64,000 nucleotides of DNA from Dastarcus helophoroides (GCA_028583605.1 CM053325.1:48864987-48928986), one strand, 5' to 3'; positions 10,471 through 23,710 are shown, counted from the stretch's first letter. Program-made: numbers and translations. The notes: generated from the letters alone by a model not told the origin.

Positions 10471-11885
10471 TTATTTTTCTTGAAATTGTGACATTTATCT
10501 TGAAATATTAATTTATTTAAAAATTTAAAAGTTTCGAAGGACGTTCGAGTTTAAAGGTCAAAATTTCGCGAATGAATTTAAAGTCAAAAAAATGTCTTAA
10601 ATACATTGTTCAGCATTTAGAGTGAACAAGATATTTTGAGAAAATTTTATGATTTTCGAAGTGTTACTTCGGAGGGAAATTTTAGGAAATTCTAGTACAT
10701 ATGTAATAGGTAATTGATCTTGTTTAACTGCCTTTGTGCGGTGTACAACCTGCCTACTATAACCGGCGGCCTTGCTGGAATTCCTTTCTTTATTTTAAAA
10801 ACCCAAAAATTAAATATACAAATATACTGGTTTTATTTTTTTGCAAAAATCCCCCTTTATTCTCGTCACTCAAGACAAGTACTCCCCCTTGGATCTAGGG
10901 CTGATTATTTATGTTATGAAATAATATAAGCGTATTGTTATTAATAAACTTTAAATTAGTACATTACTCTATTTTTGTTACTAAGCAGATCTGTCTTAAA
11001 GTCTTCATGCCTAATTGGATCCTGTGGTTCGCTTTTAGTTGTTATAATGGAATCAATATGTTGAAGTGTATTAAGGAATATTAAATGCGTCTTATTCGGA
11101 AAAAATATTAAGAAATTTTAAATTATTAATCACATTTTTTAATCATTCCTACATTAAAAATAAAAAAGAACAATTAACTACTAACCTGGCTTTACTCGCT
11201 GATGAAAGACATTAAAGCTCTAGCTACTATTACCCATCTGTTGAATATTACGCAATAATATAATTTAAAAACGACAGCTGTGCTTAAATAAGAATAATTG
11301 ATAGAACATCAGGAATTAAATGAGGAAAATATTACCAAAGTTGAGATTTATATCACAAGATATACTTCGTAAAATTAGGCTTTTCATCTTATGCAATAGA
11401 AAGTAATATTCTAAACTAGCACAGTCATTTTAAATAAATGAAATTTATATTATATCATTGGATAGTAACTCGTTTTTTAAAGCAAACATAAATGTCGGAT
11501 TAATATAGTATGCACCAACATTATATTCCCACTTCTGAAGAAAGGAGGTAAAATTTTATCTTATGTGTTTGGAAAATAACTTTGGGGGCATGATTGTTAG
11601 AAGGCCGATGCGAGCAATTTGTAAAATTCCTCCTGACTATCGAGTCTTAATTTGTTTAAGAGTCATTGTAGATTTGTTTATAAACCTCTGCTTTGAAATA
11701 ACCTCACAGAAAAAAGTTGTACAGGATTGAATTTCGATCAGCCCAATATTTCTTGGTCTACAAAGACGCTCATTTCGATCTCTTATGTAAAAATGTATAG
11801 ACTGATAAATATAACTAAAGAGAATTACCTACGTAAGTATGGCAATAAAAATAATTGAAGGCTGTGGAAATTGATTATTGCCTAA
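10471..11885. other. Intergenic DNA, nothing recognised
   Basis: AT-rich sequence with no open frame of interest and no clear repeat terminus. The right edge may include the decayed 5' part of the retrotransposon that becomes readable at 11886. Confidence 0.45.
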
Positions 11886-13525
11886 GAGGCGAATGAAGAC
11901 GCTGTCAATTGCAACAGGAGATGGACGATGCATAGGAAAATATTATGGTAATAGGGGACTTAACAGTAAGGAAAAATAATTGTGAACCAGAAGGTATAAT
12001 AGGAATTGAAAGAGAAAGTACCAAAAACAACAACGAAGATAGAATAATAGAACTATGCATAAAGAAAGATCTAGTCTTAGCAAATACAAAATTTAAGCAT
12101 AAAGGCATAGATACATAAAATACACACGAATTATGAACACCAGGAATGAGAGATCAATAATAGATTATTTTCTCATAGGTAGAGGGAATTTAAACAAGCC
12201 ATGAATGTCAAAGAATCCACAGAGAAATTGGAAGCGATCACTACCTAGTAAAGATGGAACTACAAACAACAAAAATAAACAGCTAAGATAAAATAAAAAA
12301 GCAAATGAAGAATAAAAAAGAAAGTTAAAGACAAAATAAAAAGCTACAGACCAAAGACCAGGACATAAGAAAACCGTACTATAATGAAAACACACCTAAA
12401 TGAATGTAGAGAAATAATTATTGGAACAGAAAAAAGTGGTTAAGATTTTAGAACAGTATATTTGGCGCCGCAAAAGAAAACTGTGACAACAGGTAACAAA
12501 CGGAATTACAAGAAGAATTAAATGGTGGAATGACAACCTTCAGGAAATAATAAAATCAAAGAAAGAATGAAAGAATTTTGGAAAAAGCATTTGGGCAATA
12601 AAAGTCAGCAGGACTATGAAGAGTGAAAGCGAAGTAGAACAGAAGATAAAACAACCAAAGAAACAAAAAAAGAATCGTGAAAAAACTTCGATGAATAAAA
12701 TAATAAAACCTTTAAGTAAAACCAAAAATTGTTCTGTAGGACGTTAAAACAATTAAGAAAAAGAAAAGAATAATCCAGACAGAATTTTACCAAAGAGAAA
12801 CGACATAATCAAAAGATGGAAAGGTCACTTCAAAGTGTTACTTACTGCGGGAGGGTCAACTTATGGGAAAACAGAGAGAAGGCAAAAAACCATAAACACT
12901 AAAGCATTAAGGCTGATTGCGAAGAATTAATGAGAGCCCTGGAGCAAATGAAGCTAGGACAGCAGCCGGAGATGATCGTGACTTCAGACAATGACTTCAG
13001 AAACGATAAAATATCCAAGCTAAGAAGGATACAAAGAACTATTGGCGATTATGAACACAGCAATAAAGACTAAAGAGATACTATGCGACAGGAAAGCAGG
13101 CAAAAGTGCAGATAGACTGGAATGTAGAAATTACATAGGAATCACCCTATATTAAAAGAACTATTCCTATATAATACCACATCCCAAGAAAAATATTACC
13201 AAGAATTATGAAGAAAAGAAAAAGTATCGCAATAGAAGTGCCACAAAAGATTCACTAGAAGAATCCCAACATGGCTTTTTACCAGAAAGAAACATACAAG
13301 ATAATAATGCCACAACGCAAGAAAAATATTACCAACAATCATAGAGAAAAGAAAAAGTCTCGTAGAAGAAGTGTCATAAAAGATTCAGTGGAAGAATCCC
13401 AATGCGGCTTTTTAACAGGAAGAAACACGTAAGATCTAATATTAATATAAGAAGAGAATACGTGGTCAGCTTTGAGTAAAAGAGGTATCGATATAGAGAT
13501 AAGAAATACTTAAGGTCATGTACAG
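11886..13525 (+). pseudogene. RTE-like non-LTR retrotransposon, endonuclease and early RT (broken)
   Basis: Reading across stops and shifts gives an APE-type endonuclease (11900-12270: VIGDLTVRKN, then RIIELCIKKDLVLANTKFKH, then GSDHYLVKMEL). A linker follows (IKWWNDNLQEIIKSKKE near 12510; ILPKRNDIIKRWKGHFKVLL near 12785), then the early reverse transcriptase (LEESQHGFLPERNIQDN near 13255). These are hallmarks of ORF2 of RTE/CR1-type elements. Stops and frameshifts occur every few dozen codons, so it is dead. The copy continues at 14543 and again at 17190 after two insertions. Confidence 0.8.
13185..13450 (+). repeat. 133-bp tandem duplication inside the RT domain
   Basis: Unit 1 (13185-13317) and unit 2 (13318-13450) both run from CAAGAAAAATATTACC through GAAGAATCCCAA to the motif QxGFLxxRN. 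The unit is not a multiple of three and the copies have diverged, so the duplication arose in an already non-coding copy or itself broke the frame. Confidence 0.75.
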
Positions 13526-14542
13526 CAGTGGCGGCTGGTGACTTTTTGACAGGAGGTACACAGATGCAAAAATATTAGTAGCTAAGGGTTTAGGTGACTC
13601 CAGTGCCATAGCAAGGTATTAAAATTAAGATAAACAAAAGTGATACAAAAGGTGATATTTAATATTATTTTTACGAATTAAATTTAATTAATATCTTATA
13701 ACCTCCAAAATATTTTTGGGTTAACATCTCTAAATTATTTTTATTGAGTACAAAAAAAACATTATCGACATTTCTGAGCCCCTTTAAAGTCTCTGTACGG
13801 TTATACGTCGTTACGGCTGTAGGTTACTTAACTAAAATTGTTTGCTTTCATGGGAATAAAATTATATTGCTTTTTCATGAAAACTGCATTTGAAAATAAA
13901 ATGTATTTTATCACAAAGTTCTAATTAAACTCTCCAAAAACACAAAAAAAAATCCGCTCTACGATCTTTTAAAGAAATAAAGCGTTTGTAATCCAAATTG
14001 TTTAAATCCAAATTTACAAATTAATAATTAGACCCTAGAATGGGTATCTCTTAGTGAATTACTGTTGACAGTTAGGCCTGTAAGCGGCACAATTAGCAAT
14101 CGTAATCAAATCAGCCGGCACCTACGCATTTAGGATCATAAACCGTAAATACACACTCCAAACTCTGACTCACACTCACCATTTGGCAATATCACATAAG
14201 CGGAGCAGCGTACCCCGGACTAGCTTTAACGTGCTGTTCTGTAGTTTATTTCTCCGTATCCTGTGGAGGCCTTTAACAGGCATCACACGGCAGCCATGCT
14301 AGGTGTATAATTCTGAGTGTACCAACTTATTTAAATTTCCTTATAATATATAATATAATGTAATCAAACGTTTGCGTACTTTATTCCAAGTCACTCACAA
14401 GTATTTTTAGTTAATTATTATACCATTATTTTGTGTTTAAAAATGTGATAAATCCGAGTCTTTTACATTAAACAGAAAAGAATAGATCGCTCATTTAACG
14501 AGGAGCGTGCGCTCTTGCGCTCTTTAAGACCAGCCGTCACTG
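13526..14542. mobile_element. hAT MITE (CAGTGGCGGCTGGT ends), 1.0 kb
   Basis: Terminal inverted repeats are CAGTGGCGGCTGGTGA on the left and, read on the minus strand, CAGTGACGGCTGGTCT on the right. The flanking 8-bp duplications are ATGTACAG (13518-13525) and ATGTACAA (14543-14550), one mismatch. Internal sequence has no transposase. The element sits inside the RTE-like ORF2, whose reading resumes right after it. It has the same terminus type as 27078-28322. Confidence 0.85.
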
Positions 14543-14745
14543 ATGTACAAGAATAATAAGAATATAAAAATCACGTAAAAACAAACAAAAAATCGAGAGA
14601 ATCTGAATCTGAAACTGAAGTAAGACAAGACTTTGTGTTAAGCTCTCTAATACTCTTGACAGTAATAGAAAAAGAAATTAAGTACATATAAATACACATT
14701 GACCAAAAACATATTTTGACTTAATTATAATGTGCAATAGAATGT
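14543..14745 (+). pseudogene. RTE-like retrotransposon, middle RT piece
   Basis: Continuation of the 11886 copy: IRIS, then RESESETEVRQDFVLSSL, corresponding to the GVRQG-xxLSPLLF region of reverse transcriptases with decayed residues. It ends where the AT-rich family X insertion begins. Confidence 0.65.
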
Positions 14746-14759
14746 CTCTGTTTATACTT

Positions 14760-17128
14760 TATCAAAAATAACATCTACTGAAATTTTACGTTTTTGTGGG
14801 TTGGTTCCTTCTTGCAAAAAAACCGTGCATAGTTGTATAAAAGTCACTTCGGCAATTTGGAGAAAGAAGTTCACATTTCCAGAAACATAAAACTCGCATT
14901 TTGAGACCAAAAATATAATTTCGAAAATAAGGCAAACTTAAACAACTTAAAATTTCCGAGAAGACTTCTTTCAGAGAAGGACGAATATAAAGGAAAATAC
15001 CGAAAATTCGAAAAAAGACGATTTTTGAAAGAAAAATCAAAAACGTAGAATTTTGAGAATAAAGTTGAAATTTCAAAAACGACGAATTTTGAGGAAAAGG
15101 CGGATCTTAGGAAAAGGACTAATTTTCGAGAAAAGAATGAATTTTGGGAAAAAAATGAATCACGAAAAAAAAGTCGAAATTTTAGTTAAAAATTAAAATT
15201 TTGAGAAAAAGCCAAATTTTAATAATCCAGTCAACGTTTCTAAAAATTCAGATTCTAAAAAGTCGAAATTTTTAGGAAAAACGCCAATGTTAAGAAAAAT
15301 AACGTAACTTCGAAAAAAAAAGCGAAACCAAGGAAAACGGTCAAAACTTTCCAGAGATAGTAAATTTTAAGAAAAGGCCGAATTTTGCGAATAAAGTCAA
15401 AATAAAAAAGAAAAACTAAATTTGACAAAATAGTCGAAATTACGAGAAAAAGACGAATTTCGAAAAAATAATGAAAATTTCGCACAGAAAGTCAAATTAT
15501 AAGACAATATTCAAATTTTGAGTATAGCCGCCTATAAAAAGGACGATTTTTTCAAAATCGAAATCTTGAGGAAAAGGCGAATATCGATGAAAAAGTTGAG
15601 ATTTTAGGAAAAGCAAAGAATCTCCTTTTTGAGGTAAACTTAACATTTCGAAAAAATAACGAATTTTGACAAAAATAAAGTTTCGGGGAAAAATCTTAAT
15701 TTCCAAAACCAAAAGCCAATTCCAAACAAAATTAGAAATTTCAAGAAAATTTCCAAAAATCTTAAATATCTGACTTTGAGATTAACATGAAAATTTCAAA
15801 AAATAGTTCAAGTTTAACGAAACATTCAAAATTTCTAAAAATTTATATTCCAGAAGATAGAGATTTTTGGAAGAACAACGGAATTTAAAAAAAAAACAAT
15901 TTCTAGAAAATCAAAATCTGAAAAAAATTTAACAATTGTAAAAAAATCCGATATTTTCCACAAAAATTCACGTTTAAAGAAAAAGGTTGAATTTTGCTAA
16001 TAAAGTCGAAATTTGAAAAAAAATGGTCGATATTTAAAAGAAAGACGAATTTTTACGACGAAATTTCTAAAAAAAAAATGCAAATTTCTCATAAAACTTA
16101 AAATTTTGAAAAAATGTTCAAATGAAATAAAATGCTAAAGACGAATCTTAAGAAAAATCTAAATTTGGACAAAAAGACGAGAAAAAGGTTAAATTTTTCA
16201 GCATAACATAAAGGATCCAATTTTTGAACATTTCAAAATAAACTGCCTAAAAAATATCAAAGTTTCCAAAAAAAGTCGAATTTTGAGAAAAAAGCGAAAT
16301 TACTACAAATAGGTCGAAATTTTAAGGAAATTGGAAATTTCAAAAAATGAGTTAATTTTGAGAAAAAATCGAACGGCTGAATATTTTTTTTGCCTACTTC
16401 AGTCGCTGTGAGACGAGCACCCCACTTTGTCCAATTTTAGAGTAAGTGTCAAAATTTTGACAATAAAGTTGAATTTCAACTGTCCAAAGATAAATTTACT
16501 CGAAATTTTTCGTTTTTTACAAAGATTCAACATTTCCAAAGAACATTTTTCAAAATATTTACTTTTTTATGAAAATTCGCCAAATTTTTTAATAAGAATG
16601 GAACTTTTGTTTGTAAATATTTGCAGAAATTCTGATTGTGAAAGATCTAGCTTTTTATTAAAAAAAATAATTTTAAGAAATGGTGAAATTTTGATAACAA
16701 ATTGATGAATTTTGGAATAAATATTCAAAATTTTGAATTTTGAGGAAGTCATTCTTATCAAAGAAGTCGAATTTTAAAAATAGATGTGAAATCTTAAAAG
16801 AAAAACAAATATTGTGAAAAGTGAATAGTTTTGAGAAGAAAGTCCATATTTCGATAAAATATCGAAATTTCAAGATTAGGGCGAATTTTGAAAGAAAAAA
16901 TCTAAATTTCTGGAAAAAGTTTCCCTATTTGAGCCAGGCGAAAACAAGAGCCCTACCCTGCCCATATTCTAGCTAACCCCATGAAAATGATATATTATTT
17001 GTTTTGCAGAAAGGAACCAATGCACTTGGGCGCCTTCTGCAGGTTAATAGGTTACTTACCTACCCCCACTTATTCAGCAGATTAGTTCTTTGGTTAAAAG
17101 ACAGTGTTAGGTTTAAAAATGAGGCCTG
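14760..17128 (-). mobile_element. Family X copy (minus orientation) inserted in the RTE relic
   Basis: The body is A-rich AAAAGTCGAAATTTT filler. Near the right side, the minus strand reads TAGCTAGAATATGGGCAGGG followed by CTCTTGTTTTCGCCTGG, the head motif shared with copies at 35935, 43815 and 59800. The left part, read on the minus strand, holds ATACAACTATGCACGGTTTT, resembling the tail near 39690. Both edges are approximate; 17128 is chosen because the minus strand begins CAGGCCTCATTTTTAAACC there. Frames inside are filler, not genes. Confidence 0.5.
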
Positions 17129-17189
17129 ACTTTTTTTGCAGCAAAGAGTATGATTTTTTGTAAACTATAAGCTAAACGTTTTATATTTA

Positions 17190-18035
17190 AGAATTGTTGC
17201 TTGGTTCTTTTCTACAAGAAGTCATCCAATGGATGTTTGTGGATGATATGGCGGTGTTAGCGGAATCTGGGACACTTCCCCAATATAACATAAATGTGTT
17301 TCGAAGTAAACTCAGGAAGATAAATATAAAAATAAATATAAATAAAATGAAGAGTATGATAATATTAAGAGGAAATAAGACACTAAATATTAAACTGTGT
17401 GGTTAGCGAATAGAGAAAATTGAAGAATATAAGTATTTAGGAGCGATGATAAAAACAGATGGACGGGAAAATTATCGAAACAATAAAGAAGGCAGGCAAA
17501 ATATTTAACACAATGACAACAACCTTCTTGAAGAAAGAAGAAATAGATGAATGCACAAAAACTGACGTGGTAAAGAAAATACTGCGACCAATAATAACAC
17601 ACAGTAGTGAATCATGGAAAACGATTGAAAAACAGAATACAAGCATAAGTGCAATGCAGATAACATTTCTAAGAAAAATCAACGGCAAAAACAGAAAAGA
17701 TAAAATGTTGAATGAAACATTCAGACAGCAATTAAAAATAGAAGGAATCAACGACAAAATGGCAGAAATGCAACTAAATTGATGTGGTCATGTGTGGCGC
17801 ATGATTGAGGAGTGATTTGCAAGAAGAGTATATGAACCAAAGGCGACCAGAAAGACGAAGAGAGCAAAACGTAGATCCTAGAAAGAGGGGATAGAAGAAT
17901 CGAGAAAAAGGGAATAAAATGGAAAGGAATAAATTAGATGACCAAAGACAGAAAACAGTTGAGGAAGAAGTACCAGGAAATCAACTCACACCTCAATGTA
18001 AAGTATGAAAAGTATCAAGAAAGTAAGATAAGAAT
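17190..18035 (+). pseudogene. RTE-like retrotransposon, RT motif C to ORF2 C-terminus
   Basis: The frame at 17194 includes MFVDDMAVLAES, the catalytic (F/Y)xDD box of reverse transcriptase with FVDD here. After a shift, 17459-17782 encodes the typical C-terminal tail: KILRPIITHSSESWKTIEKQ, ISAMQITFLRKINGKNRKDK and MAEMQLNWCGHVWRM (last residues past a TGA in place of W). Basic residues continue to about 17990. This is the 3' part of the copy that starts at 11886. It ends within about 20 bp of the oppositely oriented copy at 18050. Confidence 0.8.
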
Positions 18036-18049
18036 TTTTTTCTCCAAAG

Positions 18050-20210
18050 TCAATGTTTACAAATGTCGTTTCTTCTTCTGCTTCTTTTTTCTCAGCCGTT
18101 TTCTGTCCCCTCCGTAACGTAGGCCTCTTCCATGCTTCTCCATACTGATCTGTCCTGTGCTAACTGAAACCACCTATTCCCTGCTTGCATCCTGATATCA
18201 TCAAGCCATCATCTTCCCGTGCTGAGCTTGGTGTGTCTTGGTCGCCAATGTGTTTTTCTAGACGTCTATCTACTTTGGTCTTGTCGAGCCACGTGTCCCA
18301 CCCAACGCCACTTTAGTTCTGAAATCCGTTCTATTCAGAGAGTAGTTCTATTATATCTACGACTTTAGTTCTTTATCGGATATGTTCATTTCTCTTCCTC
18401 TCCTGCAGACTGATACTGAGTATCGCCCCCTCCCGCGCTCTTTACATTACTCTTAGTTAGTTTGTGGTATTTTTTGTCAATGTCATTGTTTCTAGGCCAT
18501 AGGTCGCTACTGATAATACAAAGGTGTCAAAATCTTTTCTTTTTAGATTAATAGGGATGTCCTTATTTCTTAGTATATATTTCGTTTTCCCAAAAGCCGC
18601 CCAAATTAGTCTTATTCTTCTTCTTATTTCCGCTGTCTGATTTTCTTTACCTATTCTTATTGTATGTCCTCTTCTACTCTTTCTAATTTCTTGTTGTCTT
18701 TATGTATGTCTTCTTCAGTGTTGCTTATCATTTTGGTCTTTGAGATATTCATTTTTAAGTCTGCATTTTTAGAAGCATTAGAAGCACAACTGAGTGTTGT
18801 GTCTCTTAGATCCTGTATATTACTACTTATCAGAACGATGTCGTCGGCGAATCAGAGATGATTCAAATGGGATCCGTTTATGTTTATGCCTTTAGTTTCC
18901 CACTGTTAGTTATTTGAAGAAGTTTTCTAGCACCAGAATAAATAGTTTTGGAAATATGGTAACCCCTATTTATTTTAATTTTATCTGTTTGCAGAGTGTC
19001 ATTGATTTTGACCTGAAAAGTGGCATTGTTGTATATATTTTTTAATAAATTTGTGTATCGAGAATCTATTCTAGCGTCATCCATTGCCTGTACGAACGCC
19101 CATTTTCGATAGAGTCGAAAGCCTTATGAAAATCTATAAATACCAAGTGGAGGGGTATGTTATATTCGATTGTTTTTTCTATTAGTCTTCTAATGGTTTG
19201 TAGGTGGTTGATGGTGCTAAACCCCTTGCGAAATCCCACTTGTTCTACTGGTTGATATAGGTCCAATTTACTGATTAGTCTATTGGTGACAATCCTGGTC
19301 AGGAGTTTATACAGATAAGAGAGAAGGCTAACTGGTCGATAGTTTTCTGGAAAATCTTTATAGCCCACGTTACGAACGACCATATTCGTAACTCATGGGT
19401 CAAGTCTAATAGAGGTATGGAGATAGGTGTAAAAGTCTTTGATGTGTTCAGCAATATTTCTATTGTCTGAGGTTATATTACCCTGTTGATTTTACATTTT
19501 GGTAATTTTGTGTTTGCCTGAGGATAGTCTTGATCTTAAGACCCTCATATTTGCATCTAGTGTCCTTTCTCACTTCTCTGTGAATTTCTTTATCTAGTTC
19601 TTGATATTCTGGTGCTTCTCTGGAAGTTCTTTTTCTCTGTTCCATAAGTTGCAGTGTCTCTGATTGTATTTTGGAATCTTTTTTGTTCCTTGATTTAAAA
19701 AAAACTTTCTTGACCGTGACACGGATATCGGTAGTAATTTTATAGTTAAGTTCACTTATGTTCATTTTATCTAAATTGTTTGTGGGTTCTAATTTCTTTT
19801 CTAATTCTTTTTGATAATGGGGTTTTCGTTGTTTGAGTTCGACAGTTGGAACTTGTCTGCGTGAATAAGTTTATTTCATAGATCTGACACTAGTGTGAGA
19901 TCTATGGTTTATTTCTTTCGATTTTGAACTTCAAGGTAAAAAATGCTCTTACCAGTCTGCGATCGCTGCTTGTATCAAACCGATTTAGTACTGAGACGTT
20001 TGTGCAAATTTTTCTGTTAGATGATAGTATGAAGTCAATTTCGTTTTTTGTTTTGCCATCAGGGCTTTTCCACGTCCACTTCTTTTGTTTAGGTTCCTTA
20101 AAGAAGGTCTTCATACAGTATAATTTTTCTTTATTTAAGTAGTTTATTAATATGTCCCCTCTTTGATTTCTTATACCCAGACCAAAATTTCCAATGTAAT
20201 TTGAAATTAC
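18050..20210 (-). pseudogene. RTE-like non-LTR retrotransposon, minus strand, 5'-truncated
   Basis: Read 20210 to 18050. Endonuclease C-terminus: IGNFGLGIRNQRGD, then KKWTWKSPDGKTKNEIDFIL and SSDRRLVR; the family usually has SDH here, so the catalytic His is Arg. Linker 19765-19478. RT: NYRPVSLLSYLYKLLTRIV, QVGFRKGFST, motif A FIDFHKAFDS (19383-19066), KINRG for GVRQG, motif C FADDIVLISS near 18840 after an in-frame stop. C-terminus near 18170: WLDDIRMQAG, then AQDRSVWRSMEEAYVTEG. Several stops and shifts make it inactive. The 5' end is lost near 20210; the first half of the endonuclease is absent. Confidence 0.85.
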
Positions 20211-22450
20211 AAATGTCGCTTAAGGCCTGCAAACTCTAAAGGAAACGATTGCAGATTTTTATGGATGGCCCCAAAAACTACTTAAAACACTCATTTAAAC
20301 TTCAGAAGTACTCGCTTATAGCAGGGACAATGATGAAACTCAACTTGGCCGATATGATCAAAATCAAATGAGGTGAAACTTTAAAAGATTATCGATCAAA
20401 AAAAAACTAATTACTTATTATTTCATTTCTCAAAAAGCGGAACTCTTCACGCCAGGCACTCGCGGAACATTCAATATTTTATTTATTAAATTGGGACTGT
20501 CCCGCTTAAACCTGATAGCTCTACGTTGTAGACCTGTGTGAAAATATTTTATGTCTAGTGCATTCATTTTTGTTGTCATTCAAAACTAGAAACTGAAAAA
20601 AATGCAACCCGTATATTTTCGGAAAAAATTAAATTATAATATTATAAAGTAACGTTTGATTTACTTTAAAACATTTACAAGGTAAGTTTTTCTTTCAAAA
20701 ACAATTATTTCTTATTAATTAAAAGACTAAATTGCTTGAATTGGACTGTTTTATGTTTTATAACTTCCCTTAGGTTTAATTGAATTTCTTATAAATATAA
20801 CGAGTTATCATTTTATAGTTTCTTGTGCGCTCATAATTAATTTCCCTTCTTTTTCAGATTGTTGATTGGGTTTAATAAAGTTTACCACTGGCACCGGTGT
20901 TATCTCGCATCTTAACTTTTTTATTTGCCTATGGATGTCCTAGTTATGCTCTTGCATTAAACTATGGTATAAAAAATTTGAACATTAAGCAACTGCAATT
21001 AAGAAAATATCAACAAGCGTATTAGACAGGTGTGTTAGCACAAAAAACTTTTAACTTGATGAAATAGCTCTTAAGCAGCTTTAAGAGGAAGAATAAATAT
21101 TTATACATTATATAAACTGATGTTGAAAGATCACTTAAAGGTCAAAATTGTCGATAACTGTAATAACACTGGGATTCTAGGTTTTTTTTGGTAATTATTT
21201 ATAAAATCAAGAACATTCTCCTAATATTTCTTGTATTGTGCGGAGTTCTGGAAAGTTATTGACATATTTTAGGGTTGACAAAAGATACAAAATGAATTTT
21301 AAAATAAGTTAAGCGACCCATGGGGATCGGTTGGTTCTTAATTCCACGAAGCCGTGTCACACAGTCCAAAGGCTTAACGCACAACGAAATCATTTTTCAT
21401 TTTTATGTGGATAAAGAGCACAGATGTGCAAGAGGAATTTTACGGGCGCGCTTGTAAGATCGAGGAGAGAGCCAAAGAGAGGATAGTCGCGGAATGTTGA
21501 AATCTCAGGTGTCCAGGTTCCACTCATTGTAAAAATGCAGGTGTGCTGCTCTCTACTTTACTTTGTTAGGTCGTCGTAATGCACGTGTGTTGAGTTTCTC
21601 AAAAACTGGATCCTTTAAGATGGACAATCACGTTCTACGTCTTCGATCATTACTTACTGTACATCTACGTTTCATTGGAGTCGAGTTTTATAAATTAGTT
21701 CAGATAGCTGTTAAACATCTGAATATTACTCAAATGTAAGCTGCCTAAATTGATGATATAACGATTAAAATTAGAAATTATTAAAAAAAGGGAATAAAAT
21801 TATCCTACCTCAAATAAAAAAAGTAATTAAAAGTAAAAGCAGAAACAATAAACAATAAAAATTCTAAGTTTAGATGCATCCTGTCTCCTGTCTATGTATA
21901 TGGGATGATAAGTCTGAGTTCTAAGCCATTATTATAACATTAGACGGTTAGACGGAAAGCACATTCTTAGGAAATGTCACACACGTCTTGCCAAGTATTG
22001 TTTCTTTGCGTCTTTTAGGCGCCAGTTGTACCTGTCCAGCTCGCACTTGGCATAGCAATTAGTTTCTTTTAAATCATTGCGTCGAGTCATAGCCAGACTG
22101 AGCTCACCTTTAATTGTTTTATTGCAATAGTTGGTAATGCATACAACAATGCTTATGCTTTCTGACTGAGTCTTTTTTGAATAATTCATTCACATATAAT
22201 TTCTTGAAAGAAATTTTATTAGGAAATACATCTCATAGAGTTATTATTACGAATTATTATCCTTTGAGATAGCAATTTAACCGCCAATCTACAAAATTCC
22301 TTTAGGTGCTGCTGAAACTGTAATTTTATCGATACATGCTAAAAACAGTTGCTATTTGTTGATAAAATATAGATAAATTCAGTTTAATATCTATTTTTCA
22401 TTTTTCAACGCTCTCAAATGACGGTTGCGCCTTAAGGAATCACTCGATCT
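20211..22450. other. Intergenic DNA, mostly without recognised features
   Basis: A GC-richer patch at about 21310-21720 contains a 44-codon plus-strand frame starting near 21319 (MGIGWFLIPRSRVTQSKG...), with no family resemblance. A 70-codon minus-strand frame (21977-22189) is also unrecognised. Neither is called as a gene. Confidence 0.4.
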
Positions 22451-23710
22451 TAATCTCGTTTATATTTTAAGCTCAGATCAGAATTTGAGCTTGAATTTCA
22501 AAATTTTAAGTTTAACCTCAAAATTCTGCGTTTTTAAGCATTACCCCAAAATTTCGATTTACTCTTAACATTTTGACTTTAATCTTGAATCGAATTTAAA
22601 CTCAAGATTTCAGGAAACTTATTTCATAGAAATTTTGCAACAAAATTCTAAGTTTAAATTTAAAGTCCAAAAATTCGATTTTAGAGCCGAAAATTTAAGT
22701 AAAAAAATTAACAATTTAAAATTGTAGAATTTGGAATTCGTGAAGAAAATAGAAACTTCTAAAAAAACTAGAGATTTCAAGTTTTAGCTCAAAATTTTCA
22801 TTATTTCGAATTTTTCTAAGTTTCTTTGAAAACACCTGATTTTTGCTGGAAATTGTGATTTTTTTCAGAATTTTTTTCGACAAACACAAGGTTTGCCTCA
22901 AAATATAGATAATTCTAGAAATCTCAACTTTAACATTTTTACTTCAATCGAAAGATTCGATCTTTAAGTGTAAATTTCAAGTAATAAGGTAAACAGCTCT
23001 TTTGGATTGCAATGCATTTAAAAAATATTAATCTTATTTATTAATTTTTGACATTAAAAAGTAAAACAATAAATTTGCTTCAAATTGAAGAAATTCTACC
23101 GGCAAATTCAAGACGCTATTACTATAAACTCATATGATAAAGTTAAAATTTTGTGATTAAATTTAGAATTTCTAGAAAAAAATTAGAATTTTCGAATTTT
23201 ATATTTATTATAATTGCAAAGGTAAAACATATAAGAAACTATTCAAAATTTATTAGAACAGAAAAATAATTCATATTTCAAGATTAAGATGGAAATTTTG
23301 ACTAAAAAACTGTTATTAGAAAAACACGAAATTTATAAAATGTATTTTATGCTAAATCCGATTTTAAACTTGCAACTAAAGTTTTAAGGGAAGTGGAAAC
23401 TGGAAAGTTTTAGAAAAACTAGAAATCTTAGTTGAATAAAAATATTATTTATTTTAAGTAAATCTTACTGCGACATTTTGAAAAAAAGTACAAACTGAAA
23501 AAATATTGTTTTAACACAACTAAATTTTAACATAAAATTTTGATAAAAATTCTTAGCGTTTAAATTAGGAATTACGAAAATCAAGTAAAACTTTTGAAAA
23601 AATTAAAATTTGCTTACTTAAATTCATAACTTTGGGAAGAAACTCAACAAACTTAACATTTCGAAAAATAAAACCTGATGTTTCTTAAAACTTGGAGTTC
23701 TTTCCAATTT
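22450..23710. repeat. AAATTT-type AT filler, mixed orientation
   Basis: Degenerate repeats resembling AAATTTCGACTTTAA and their complements. No termini, target duplication or coding capacity was identified. Confidence 0.5.

Noticed and set aside
14786..16873. Several 64-96-codon frames on both strands
   Set aside because: All lie in AAATTTCGAC filler and are K/N/F/I/S-rich strings.
11886..18035. Treating the three RTE pieces as separate elements
   Set aside because: They share orientation and motif order, and the MITE between the first two has its duplication exactly at the break.
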